Of a stretch of DNA of 64,000 bases, positions 8,159-15,923 are shown piece after piece (the stretch's first letter is position 1; every line of letters starts with the position of its first letter). Under the pieces are notes generated by a model, which worked only from the letters and a program-made list of their open reading frames with translations, was not told the origin of the DNA and searched no databases. Position numbers and translations under genes: made by a program. This DNA comes from Ardenticatenaceae bacterium (GTDB lineage Bacteria > Chloroflexota > Anaerolineae > Promineifilales > Promineifilaceae): NCBI GenBank assembly GCA_020634315.1, contig JACKBV010000009.1, positions 73,318 through 137,317 of the forward strand, given 5' to 3'.

Positions 8159-9112
8159 CTAACCAGCTTCGTGCGTCAGTTCGGGAAAGGGGGAGTGCCA
8201 CTGCCAGCCGGTTTTGCCTGTTGCGCGGTAACGTTGCAGGCGGCGAATGGTGATTTCGGCAAAGAGGGGATCGTTGTCGAAGGTGACAACGCGGCGACCC
8301 AGCCGTTCCCCGGCAAGCAGGGTGGTGCCAGAGTGGGCGAAGCAGTCCAGCACGGTGTCGCCGGATTGGCTGCTTGATTGGATGAGGCGTTCGATAGCTT
8401 TAAGCGGTTTTTGCGCGTAACAGCCGGGCACATTTTCTTCCATACGGTAAAAAACTTGCTGTATATCTACCCAAACGTTGCCTGGGCGCAAGGTGGGGGC
8501 TTTGCTGCGTTCGTTGGTTTCCGTGCGACGGCCGTTTACCGTTTTGTAGTACCCGCGCAAAATTTTGGGAATGTCTGTGTAGACCACCTGGAAGGGGGGC
8601 TTCCCCTGGACATAATGCAGTAATTCCTGGCGCACCCACATCCAATTGCGCTGTGTGCCATAGCCGCGCTGGTTGCGTAACGTGATCCAGTTGCGCGGCT
8701 GCAACTGTGGCAGTTGGCGCATGAGGATGATGAAATCGGGCAGCGGCTGGAAATTATCGCGCACGTCTGCGCCCAACCAGACGTAAACGTGCGCGTCAGC
8801 AGCGAGGACATCCAGGCAGTTTTGCAGCCATTGCCGTGAAAAATGCAGGTAGCTGTCTAGCGCTGTTTTGGGCAGGTGCGGCGTGCTGGCTTGCCCAACG
8901 GCAAAATTATATGGCGGGTCATTGATCAGCAGCGCCGCCTTTTGCCCGTCCATGATGCGGCGTACATCGTCGGCGTTGGTTGCATCCAAAACGCCGACGC
9001 GATGTCCGCGCACGGGGTCTTCCCAGATGTCGCCGGGTTGCAGGCGGCAGTAGGGGCGAAGCTGCTGGCGCAAAGCCGCGTCCGTATCGAGCCGGGGCAA
9101 TTGTTCTTTCAT
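8159..9112 (-). CDS. DNA methyltransferase, N6-adenine/N4-cytosine type (beta class)
   Basis: A 317-residue enzyme. The catalytic motif IV, LLINDPPYNFAVG, lies near residue 80. The SAM-binding motif I region, DTVLDCFAHSGTTLLAGERLGRRV, is near residue 265. Motif IV before motif I is the beta-class order, typical of N6-adenine or N4-cytosine methylases. The target-recognition region lies between them. No restriction endonuclease is beside it, so it is an orphan methylase here. Its start ATG overlaps the stop of the ion channel gene (ATGA), so the two are co-transcribed and probably coupled. The recognition site is unknown; a link with the abundant CGGCCG palindrome is only a speculation. Confidence 0.88.
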   Translation of the reverse strand: MKEQLPRLDTDAALRQQLRPYCRLQPGDIWEDPVRGHRVGVLDATNADDVRRIMDGQKAALLINDPPYNFAVGQASTPHLPKTALDSYLHFSRQWLQNCLDVLAADAHVYVWLGADVRDNFQPLPDFIILMRQLPQLQPRNWITLRNQRGYGTQRNWMWVRQELLHYVQGKPPFQVVYTDIPKILRGYYKTVNGRRTETNERSKAPTLRPGNVWVDIQQVFYRMEENVPGCYAQKPLKAIERLIQSSSQSGDTVLDCFAHSGTTLLAGERLGRRVVTFDNDPLFAEITIRRLQRYRATGKTGWQWHSPFPELTHEAG

Positions 9113-9546
9113 GGAGCGGGGCGATTGATGGAGCGGTCAGCCAGGGCGGGGCCAACTACCATGACGAGGGCGGCAATTGCTTTGCCGCTTTGGGTGACGG
9201 CAAAGATGTCGGCATACCCTACTGAGGCGCAGGTGGCGATGTAGTAGAAGGCGTCAACATAGCTGTTGATGCGCGGGTTGACATCTTTTTCGGCGCGGTA
9301 GAAAGCGACGGCGGAGGCGCCGAGGAAGGAGAAGACGGCGTCGAGTGGGTTGCGTTCGGCCCAATCGAGAAAGGCGCCTTCCCATTGGTCTTTTTTGGCG
9401 AGCAGGCTGCGCCAGGCGTCTTGCAGTTGGGTGCTGGAGATGCCGAGCCAGGTTTGCAGCATGTCGGACGCGGGGGGAACGGCCGTTTCGTCGGCCGCTT
9501 GGGCAAAGAGCGTATCCAGAGCTTGTTGTTGGGCAGGAGTCAACAT
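9109..9546 (-). CDS. small two-TM ion channel protein
   Basis: A 145-residue protein starting at MLTPAQQQALD. After a soluble helical N-terminus of about 70 residues come a first membrane helix (LDAVFSFLGASAVAFY), a pore helix, a filter-like TCASVGYADI, and a second membrane helix (AIAALVMVVGPALAD). This is the layout of two-TM potassium channel pores (family signature TVGYGD), with a changed filter, so ion selectivity is uncertain. The frame stays open upstream to 9918, but that part overlaps the PspA-like gene in another frame and is Pro/Cys-rich junk, so the start at 9546 was chosen. It sits between the PspA-like gene and the methyltransferase, overlapping the latter by 4 bases. Confidence 0.72.
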   Translation of the reverse strand: MLTPAQQQALDTLFAQAADETAVPPASDMLQTWLGISSTQLQDAWRSLLAKKDQWEGAFLDWAERNPLDAVFSFLGASAVAFYRAEKDVNPRINSYVDAFYYIATCASVGYADIFAVTQSGKAIAALVMVVGPALADRSINRPAP

Positions 9547-9553
9547 GATTTTC

Positions 9554-10081
9554 CTATGAGTTGTCGCGCGGGTCGCGGCTGAGACGGGCACGCAGTTCGG
9601 CGCGAGCGGCGGCGTGATCTTCGCGTTGGGCGATGGATTCCTGGCGTTCGGCCAGTTCGTCGTGCAAGGAATCGGCCGTTTTTTCGACATCACGGCGCAG
9701 TGTGTGCAGTGTTTCCTGGGTGGTGACGTTGGCGTCACGTTCGGCCAGGCCGGCGTGTTGGCGGCGCAGGGCGTCGAGGCGTTTTTGCAGGTGGGCGAGG
9801 TCGGTTTGCAGGGAAACGGCCGTTTCCCGATAAGCCTCATACTCCGCTTGCAACACATCCGCATTGGGTTGATTCGCGGCCAATGCTGTTTGCCACGCTT
9901 GCTGTGCGCGTTTGGCACGCGCGACGGTCAGGGCAACCTCATCATGCAGCACATTCAGCCGTGCCTGTGTGATCTCGACTTGCGTTTGTACCCGATCCGG
10001 CGTGGTTGGGTGTGTTTCTTCGCTGAATAGATCGGAAACGGCCGTACGCAGCAAAGCCTTCACTTTATCCGTCCACTTCAT
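9554..10081 (-). CDS. PspA/IM30-like coiled-coil protein
   Basis: About 175 residues, nearly all charged helix with heptad spacing, beginning MKWTDKVKALLRTAVSDLF, the amphipathic start seen in PspA/Vipp1 relatives. Such proteins polymerise on stressed membranes. ATG at 10081 is preferred because AGAGAGG stands six bases before it; an in-frame ATG two codons upstream abuts that site. It lies downstream of flotillin and YqiJ-like genes, a combination known from envelope-stress (Psp) networks. Similarity to PspA is by layout and composition, so the family call is moderate. Confidence 0.6.
   Translation of the reverse strand: MKWTDKVKALLRTAVSDLFSEETHPTTPDRVQTQVEITQARLNVLHDEVALTVARAKRAQQAWQTALAANQPNADVLQAEYEAYRETAVSLQTDLAHLQKRLDALRRQHAGLAERDANVTTQETLHTLRRDVEKTADSLHDELAERQESIAQREDHAAARAELRARLSRDPRDNS
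9812..9827. repeat. representative copy of the highly iterated palindrome GGAAACGGCCGTTTCC
   Basis: A perfect 16-base palindrome inside the PspA-like gene. Other perfect 16-mers are at 41355-41370 and 46028-46043. The 8-base core ACGGCCGT recurs about 85 times in the window by hand count, in genes and between genes. Chance expectation for a given 8-mer in 64 kb is about one. Confidence 0.95.
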
Positions 10082-10142
10082 CGCCATCCTCTCTTGAAAA
10101 GCCCCCCGGAGATTGCTGCCATGAGATCAATCTCTTGACGAC

Positions 10143-10157
10143 AACCTCCGGGAGGTT
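10143..10157. repeat. family-A palindromic repeat, single copy
   Basis: AACCTCCGGGAGGTT between the flotillin gene and the PspA-like gene, preceded by a decayed half-copy (CCCCCCGGAG) near 10103. It matches the units at 4934, 19944 and 41228. Confidence 0.85.
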
Positions 10158-10196
10158 GATCTTCATTACTTCATCGTTGCCCGTAAATAAAAATCT

Positions 10197-12215
10197 TCAA
10201 ACGGCAAGTCCCGGATAATGGGCAGCTCGGCCAACGCCTGCTGTGCCTTTTGCCAGCGACGGCGCTTCTGGCGCTTCCTTGATCAGCATATCAAGCACAT
10301 TGCCAACCGTCTTACCCTTCAGCTTATTGACATTCAAATGTTCTTCTGCCAGATGAATGATTTCAGGAACCAATAAGGCCAGTTCCGTAACCGTGGCTCC
10401 GTCAGATTGACCATCGGCGGTGGGCAGCAAACTGCTTCCTTCCGTGCCGGTGACTTTGTTCAGCATTTGCTGTCCCAATTCGCGCAGGGGAACGGGGGTG
10501 GAGTTCAAAACTTCGCCCATGCCATCGGCCAGCGTAACCATACGCAGCAGCGAAGCCGCCGCATTCGGATCGCCAATCATCTTGATATTCATCGAAGCCA
10601 GCGCCTTACCCAATGCTTCCGCTTTCACTGTTTCAATGCGTACTTGCGCTTCCAATTGCAATTTCAACACTTCCACGCGCTGCGCCACACCATCGAAAGC
10701 GGCCAATGCCTCCGCTTTTGCTTTCTCGCCTTCCGCTTCCGCCAGGGCACGAGCGCGTATCGCTTCTGCTTCGCGCATAGCGGCATCTGCCCGCGCTTTG
10801 ACCACTTCCACTTCCGCCAGACCGGTAGCCGAGGCTTGTGCTTTGGCTGCTTCTGCACGCATTTTTTGTGCGTCTGTTTCGGCCTTTGCCTGTGTGCGCG
10901 TGGTTTCTGCTTGCTGCAACGCTGCTTCTGCTTCAGCGGCGGCAATCGCTTTCAATGCTGCCGCCTGTGCTTCTGCTTCGCGCTGTTTGCGCAGCGCATC
11001 CAGCTCAATGCGGTTTTTCTGTTCAATCAACGTCTTTTGCGCCTCTTTTTCTGCTTCAATGGCGCTAATTTTAGAGTGACGTTGCGCTTCTTGTGTCGCC
11101 TGAACCGTCTTCACCGCCTGGTCTGCCTCTTCACGTTTTGCCAGCACTAACAACCGTTCTTGTTCGGCGCGTTCCCGCTCTTGTTCCGCCTGGATCAAGA
11201 CGATTTGGCGCTGTTGGTCGGCAAGTTCAATGGATTGACGACGGGTTAATTCCGCCGCCATAACCTCTTGCTGTTTGTGTTCATTTTGCACGGCCAACTC
11301 TTGTTCCGTTTGGATTTCGGCAATGGAGATAGCCCGTTCTTTAGAGACACGTGCCAGTTCAGACTTTTGCACTTCTTCATATACTTTTTGGTCGGCAACC
11401 GCTTTTTCGCTGGCTTGAATGGTGCGTACCTCGCGTTCTTGTGACGCGGCGGCCAGGGCCAAATCGCGGTCAAGGTCAAGTCGCATGCGTGCAGTATCGG
11501 TGTCGCGCTGCTTGATTTCAATTTCAGTGCGGCGTTCGATGTCATTGCGTTCGCGTTGTGCCTGTTGAATGACTTGCGCGTTGGCGCGGGCTACTTGGGC
11601 ACCAAAGACGTCATCTGTGCCAAACGAGCCTTGGCGTGCGGCACGCAGGGTGAGAATAGATACCGATTCGAGCACCAACCCGTTTTCTTCGAGGTCGGTC
11701 TTGAGGCGGCTTTGTACTTCCTCAATAAACTTTTCTCGTTCCTGGTGCAGGCTCATCAGGGTGAAGGTGGCGGCGACGTCGCGCAGCGCACCGTCAAGTT
11801 TGGCGTCTACCAGGTCTTTGACTGTGCTGCCATCTACCTGTTTGCCGCCAATGGTGCGGGCTGCATCCACGATCCCTTCAACGGTGGGGCTAACTTTGAT
11901 GTAGAAGATAACCTTAATATCGGCGTATTGGGGATCGATGGTGAGTAAGGCGGTTTCGCCGGTACGCTCAATTTCGATTGCCATCGTGTTCAGGTCTACC
12001 CAGGTTAATTCGTGAATGGTGCGAAATACCCAGGCACCGCCATTCATGACGACCTTTGGTGGCTCATTCGGCTTACGAAAGAGGCCGCCGGTACGGACAA
12101 ACGCGCGATTGGGCGGCGTCTTGACATACGTGCGCATGATCGACAGCGTCAGTACGAGGCCGACTAAAAAGATGACGATGATGATGGTAATGACAATCAG
12201 TAATGGGGTGGACAT
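10197..12215 (-). CDS. flotillin / YqiK-type SPFH-domain protein
   Basis: A 672-residue protein. It has one N-terminal membrane helix (PLLIVITIIIVIFLVGLVLTL), an SPFH/band-7 domain (about 35-215), then a very long coiled coil rich in A, E, Q, K and R (about 220-590) and a flotillin-type C-terminus. Flotillins assemble membrane platforms that order lipids and partner proteins. ATG at 12215 was chosen over the longer frame because GGAGGG stands before it and the membrane helix follows. Upstream lies a YqiJ/NfeD-like gene, the usual partner (yqiJ-yqiK, yuaF-floT). Downstream are the PspA-like coil and the channel. Confidence 0.9.
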   Translation of the reverse strand: MSTPLLIVITIIIVIFLVGLVLTLSIMRTYVKTPPNRAFVRTGGLFRKPNEPPKVVMNGGAWVFRTIHELTWVDLNTMAIEIERTGETALLTIDPQYADIKVIFYIKVSPTVEGIVDAARTIGGKQVDGSTVKDLVDAKLDGALRDVAATFTLMSLHQEREKFIEEVQSRLKTDLEENGLVLESVSILTLRAARQGSFGTDDVFGAQVARANAQVIQQAQRERNDIERRTEIEIKQRDTDTARMRLDLDRDLALAAASQEREVRTIQASEKAVADQKVYEEVQKSELARVSKERAISIAEIQTEQELAVQNEHKQQEVMAAELTRRQSIELADQQRQIVLIQAEQERERAEQERLLVLAKREEADQAVKTVQATQEAQRHSKISAIEAEKEAQKTLIEQKNRIELDALRKQREAEAQAAALKAIAAAEAEAALQQAETTRTQAKAETDAQKMRAEAAKAQASATGLAEVEVVKARADAAMREAEAIRARALAEAEGEKAKAEALAAFDGVAQRVEVLKLQLEAQVRIETVKAEALGKALASMNIKMIGDPNAAASLLRMVTLADGMGEVLNSTPVPLRELGQQMLNKVTGTEGSSLLPTADGQSDGATVTELALLVPEIIHLAEEHLNVNKLKGKTVGNVLDMLIKEAPEAPSLAKGTAGVGRAAHYPGLAV

Positions 12216-12300
12216 ATTTCCCTCCAGTGGGGCGAATAATCTATTATTCGCCAATGCCTTATTAAAAACTCTGCAAACCAATGCAGCTTATAAACATTAT

Positions 12301-13071
12301 TTACGGACTTTTTTGCGAGATGGGTGCAACTGTGTAGCGTTTTTGCTCTGAGTCGTAGTCTACCAGGGCAACTTCTGTTTGCCCGGAAATATTTTCGTCG
12401 TCTTGCGTGATGGCAAAGACATTGATGAGCGTGCCGCCACGATCACGCACGCGCACGAGACCATATTTCTGGTTGACAGAGGGGCTGATGACGACGCCGC
12501 GCCGACCCACTAAATTGGTGACGGAAGTGGCGGTGGTGCTGATGGGGGGCAGGGCACGGCCGATCAGGCGGGCTGTGCGTGAGCTGATAAAACTGCTGCC
12601 AATGAGGGCAATGGGCAGAACGAGCGCAAATGCCCAGCCAGGGTATGTGTTGAAGATGGTTTGTACGAGACTGTTGAGGAACCAGCCCAAGGTGCCGCTG
12701 CTGCCTAAAAGAATGAGCAGGACAACGAGCAAGGGTGCTTTGCCGATTCCTAGAAAAGCGAGGAGAGATAACACGCCGAGGTCATCGAGATCGAAATCGG
12801 CATCCCCATCTATGTCCAGGTCTCCATCTACGTCCAGGTCAACATCTGCATCCAGGTCAATGTCGGCATCGATGTCGAAGTCGGCATCAATGTCGAAGTC
12901 GGCATCGAGATCGAGGTCTGTGTCTAGATCGAGATCGGCATCGGCGTCGGCGTCGCCATCATTGCCCAGGCCTAGCAGTTGCAGAGCCGCCAGGAGGATG
13001 CAGAGGCAGAGCATCGCGGTGAAAGGCAGGTTGTACCAGACAGAGATGAAGGATAGGGTATCTTGGAACAT
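12301..13071 (-). CDS. YqiJ/NfeD-like membrane protein with long Asp-X repeat
   Basis: A 256-residue protein. It has a first membrane helix (about 13-35), a strictly alternating Asp-X segment (about 36-98), two more membrane helices (LLAFLGIGKAPLLVVLLILL and the WAFALVLPIALIGSSF region), and a C-terminal OB-fold-like beta domain (GRRGVVISPSVNQKYGLVRV, GGTLINVFAI). This is the layout of the YqiJ/DUF1449 branch of NfeD-like proteins, which partner flotillins. The Asp-X segment is much like acidic inserts in that family but long; it may bind divalent cations. The gene lies 85 bases upstream of the flotillin gene on the same strand. Confidence 0.8.
   Translation of the reverse strand: MFQDTLSFISVWYNLPFTAMLCLCILLAALQLLGLGNDGDADADADLDLDTDLDLDADFDIDADFDIDADIDLDADVDLDVDGDLDIDGDADFDLDDLGVLSLLAFLGIGKAPLLVVLLILLGSSGTLGWFLNSLVQTIFNTYPGWAFALVLPIALIGSSFISSRTARLIGRALPPISTTATSVTNLVGRRGVVISPSVNQKYGLVRVRDRGGTLINVFAITQDDENISGQTEVALVDYDSEQKRYTVAPISQKSP
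12781..12963 (-). repeat. hexamer-periodic tract coding (Asp-X)n
   Basis: The DNA repeats a GAX-NNN unit with six-base periodicity (ATCGAGATCGAAATCGGC-like on the plus strand), giving about 28-30 Asp-X dipeptides where X is A, L, I, V, F, T or G. The codons vary, so the tract is kept at protein level and is not a fresh microsatellite. Confidence 0.85.
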
Positions 13072-13208
13072 GATTTTGTTTAGTGTATGGGGGCCAGACG
13101 GAGCAGGCGCTGCCCAAGCAGTTTGGTTGGCGCAGCATATATTGTCACAATGACAGGACGGCTATCAGGGCAAAACATGCGCGTATTGTACCATAAACTG
13201 GGCGCGTA

Positions 13209-14825
13209 TTATAGATAGCCGAGGCTGCGCAGGCGTTCTTCGACCTGGGCGGATTCGGTGTCGTTGAAAGTGGTAACGGCCGTTTCCCGTTCCTCATCGC
13301 TGTTATCACTGTACGTGACCGGGGTCGGTTGGACGAAGATGTCATCGAGGACACGGCCGTCCATCTCGCGTGGCACCGGTGCGCCCAACAAATGCATGAT
13401 CGTTGGCGCCAGGTCCATGATGTTGTGCGCAGACAAGGTGACACCTTGTTTGATGCCAGGGCCAGAGGCAATAAAGATGCCTTCACTGCGATGGCAGCCA
13501 GAATCGCCGCGAATTTGATGCGTCATCACTTTGCCTTCGGTGGCAAAGAGCGGGCAGGCGATCATGTTGTAATCATCCAGAACGAGGTGCAGGTCTGGCC
13601 CTTTGTGTGCATAAGGGCCATGATAGGCACTGCTGCCAGGGATGATGCGGGTGAGAATGGAACGGCCGTTTTCATCGTGTAACTCTTGCAGCGCATCCAT
13701 CACCTCATGCAGCCGCTTTTCATAATTTTCCGGCTTGACAATGCCGTGCGGTTCGCGGTCGGCCAGGTTCAAATACACCTGTCCCACATGTCCCATGCTG
13801 TAAGCAATGGTGCGCTTCCAGTCCACATTCTCAAAACTGAGGAATTTACCGACAATATTGTTGCGCGTATTTTTGGAGACACGCGCCACTAGATTTTGCA
13901 GGCCAAGGCGGGCAATCCATTGGTAAGCAGCGGATGGCGTGAGGCCATAGCGAAAGGCAAACGCTTTCAGCTGTGTCCAGGGATCACGCTTTAGTTTGAG
14001 CAGCCCTTTCTGCATAAAAAAGACATTGAGATTAACCATGTTCAGCAGCGGGCCAAAGCCGTGATCCGACATGACGATCACGCCTGTGTCGGGTGGCAGT
14101 TTTGCCATGAGACGGCCGATATACTCATCTACCAGGGCATAGCCATCACGAATGGCATGTTCGTAAGGGCTGGCCTCGTGGCGCGGATGCGTGTGATCCA
14201 TAAAGCGCCATAATGCGTGTTTCATGACATCCATCGCCAGAAAATGCACCATGAAGGCGTCCCAGGGTTCATTTTCGATGAGGTGCAGCGCCCATTTGCC
14301 GCGCGTGTGAATCAGGTCGTACAGGTCGTCGCGGAATTCGGCTTCGTTGCCCGGTTTGTACTGCACGTTGGGCACAATGCGGTAGGGGCCAAGTTCTGCT
14401 TCGTAGCGGGCAATCAATCCGGCAGGATAGCTGGCTTCTGCGCCTTTGGGGGTGAGCAGGCAGCTAATTTGGAATCCGTTGACCGGTTGTGGGGGGTAAG
14501 TGACCGGGACGTTCATGACGCCCACATGGTAATCCAGGTGTGACAGCCGCTGCCAGATGGTTGGCTGCTGAATGCGTGTGGAGTTGACGAGCGTGAAATG
14601 CTCGCCGTGTGGTTGAATGAAATCGAAAACGCCGTGTTTGCCCGGATTGCAGCCGGTCATGAAGGTCGGCCAGGCCGGGCTGGTGACAGGGGGAAGCGTG
14701 GAGATGAGATCGCTGTGTACGCCGCCTGCCATGAGGCGTGACAGATTGGGTAAATGGCCTTGTTCTGCCCAGGGGCGGATCAGGTCGAAGGTTGCGCCAT
14801 CGAAGCCGATGATGAGTAGTTTCAT
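13209..14825 (-). CDS. alkaline-phosphatase-superfamily phosphodiesterase/phosphotransferase (copy 1)
   Basis: A 538-residue soluble-looking enzyme starting MKLLIIGFDGATFDLIRPW. Metal ligands typical of the type I phosphodiesterase / nucleotide pyrophosphatase branch are visible: Asp9 in FDGATFD, the nucleophile region TSPAWPTFMTGCNPGKHG, VIVMSDHGFGP, and a C-terminal His region after GPYAHKGPDL and HRSEGIF. The longer frame upstream runs into the glycosyltransferase gene and adds non-family sequence, so ATG 14825 was chosen. No signal peptide is seen. It is paralogous to the gene at 15924-17606, and a glycosyltransferase lies between them. The substrate is unknown; a phosphoryl step on a surface glycan or glycolipid fits the setting. 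Confidence 0.85.
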   Translation of the reverse strand: MKLLIIGFDGATFDLIRPWAEQGHLPNLSRLMAGGVHSDLISTLPPVTSPAWPTFMTGCNPGKHGVFDFIQPHGEHFTLVNSTRIQQPTIWQRLSHLDYHVGVMNVPVTYPPQPVNGFQISCLLTPKGAEASYPAGLIARYEAELGPYRIVPNVQYKPGNEAEFRDDLYDLIHTRGKWALHLIENEPWDAFMVHFLAMDVMKHALWRFMDHTHPRHEASPYEHAIRDGYALVDEYIGRLMAKLPPDTGVIVMSDHGFGPLLNMVNLNVFFMQKGLLKLKRDPWTQLKAFAFRYGLTPSAAYQWIARLGLQNLVARVSKNTRNNIVGKFLSFENVDWKRTIAYSMGHVGQVYLNLADREPHGIVKPENYEKRLHEVMDALQELHDENGRSILTRIIPGSSAYHGPYAHKGPDLHLVLDDYNMIACPLFATEGKVMTHQIRGDSGCHRSEGIFIASGPGIKQGVTLSAHNIMDLAPTIMHLLGAPVPREMDGRVLDDIFVQPTPVTYSDNSDEERETAVTTFNDTESAQVEERLRSLGYL

Positions 14826-14871
14826 GAGATTTCTGGTTGCGATTGGCGGCTTTTTGGCTGCCAATTGTCGC

Positions 14872-15849
14872 TTACTGAATGATTTCCTTGACGTAGTAGA
14901 CCGTCTTGTTTTGTGTTTCGTAGTAAGTGCGGACGATGAGTTCGGCGAGCAGCCCCATGACGAGGAATTGCACGCCGAGAATGACGAGTAGAATGGAGAG
15001 GGAGAGTAACGGCCGTTCCCCAATTGTCGTCGCGTGGAAAGCATCCCAGCCTTCTTGCAAACCCGCCCACACCTTTAACCCGGCCAGATAAACCATGAGC
15101 AGCCCGCCCAATCCGGTGAGCGGAATGCCCAATGCGCCAAAAAAGTGCATCGGCCGGTCGCTGTATTTGCGCAAAAAGACGATGGTAAACAGATCGACCA
15201 GCACGCGGAAAGTGCGCGAAATGCCATATTTGGCTTGCCCGGCAACGCGCGGGCGATGATTGACAATAACTTCCGCCATGCTAAACCCGGCAAAATTAAC
15301 CATTTCCGGGATAAAGCGATGCAGTTCGCCATACAGATGCAGATCACGCACTACTTCGGCGCGAAAGAGGCGCAGCGAACAGCCGCGATCATGCAGCGGT
15401 ACTTGCGAAAAATGCGCGATGAGCCGATTGGCAAAGTAGGAAGGGATTTTGCGCATGATGAAGGCGTCTTGCCGATTTTGCCGCCAGCCATTGACGACAT
15501 CGTACCCTTCGTTCAGTTTGGTCAGCAGATTGGGGATGTCGGCCGGGTCATTTTGGCGGTCGGCGTCGAGGGTGGCGATGAGACGGCCACGCGCATAGTC
15601 GAAGCCGGCGGCAAAAGCGGCCGTTTGTCCATGATTGCGGCGAAAGCGGATGGCAACAACGCGGGGATCGGCCGTGTGCAGTTCTTGCATTACGGCGAAG
15701 CTGCCGTCGTTGCTGCCGTCGTCAACGTAAATTACTTCGTAGTCAAGTTCCTGGTCGGCGAGGGCGGCTGTGATTTCGGCGTGTAACGGCCGTAAATTGT
15801 CCACCTCATTGTAGACCGGGATAACCAGGCTCAAATCTTTCTCGTACAT
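14872..15849 (-). CDS. family 2 glycosyltransferase, polyprenyl-phosphate type
   Basis: A 325-residue DPM1/GtrB/ArnC-like enzyme: LSLVIPVYNEVDNLRPL, VIYVDDGSNDGS, nucleotide-sugar/metal motif ATLDADRQNDP, and the acceptor loop RRNHGQTAAFAAGFDYARG. Two C-terminal membrane helices follow (IPLTGLGGLLMVYLAGL and LSILLVILGVQFLVMGLL). Relatives move a sugar from a nucleotide carrier to undecaprenyl phosphate. It lies between the two phosphatase-superfamily genes on the same strand, 46 bases before copy 1, so a joint role in lipid-linked glycan assembly is likely. Confidence 0.9.
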   Translation of the reverse strand: MYEKDLSLVIPVYNEVDNLRPLHAEITAALADQELDYEVIYVDDGSNDGSFAVMQELHTADPRVVAIRFRRNHGQTAAFAAGFDYARGRLIATLDADRQNDPADIPNLLTKLNEGYDVVNGWRQNRQDAFIMRKIPSYFANRLIAHFSQVPLHDRGCSLRLFRAEVVRDLHLYGELHRFIPEMVNFAGFSMAEVIVNHRPRVAGQAKYGISRTFRVLVDLFTIVFLRKYSDRPMHFFGALGIPLTGLGGLLMVYLAGLKVWAGLQEGWDAFHATTIGERPLLSLSILLVILGVQFLVMGLLAELIVRTYYETQNKTVYYVKEIIQ

Positions 15850-15876
15850 AGGGGGGATTCTATCATAAGTAGGGGG

Positions 15877-15916
15877 ATAGTGCGTTTACTGCCACACTAT
15901 CCCACAAACGCACTAT
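15877..15916 (-). terminator. hairpin between phosphodiesterase copy 2 and the glycosyltransferase
   Basis: Arms ATAGTGCGTTT and AAACGCACTAT around an 18-base loop. The plus strand continues TTTTACTATT. On the minus strand there is no clear T run, so it may attenuate or protect RNA ends. A related stem (GTAGTGCG/CGCACTAC) is at 54040-54077. Confidence 0.6.
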
Positions 15917-15923
15917 TTTACTA

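Noticed and set aside
9547..9918. N-terminal extension of the ion channel frame
   Set aside because: It overlaps the PspA-like coiled-coil gene in another frame and reads as a Pro/Cys/Thr-rich shadow; MLTPAQ at 9546 is the sensible start.
10420..11150. Long plus-strand frames opposite the flotillin coiled coil
   Set aside because: They are Ala/Ser/Cys/Phe-rich shadows of the repetitive coiled-coil sequence.
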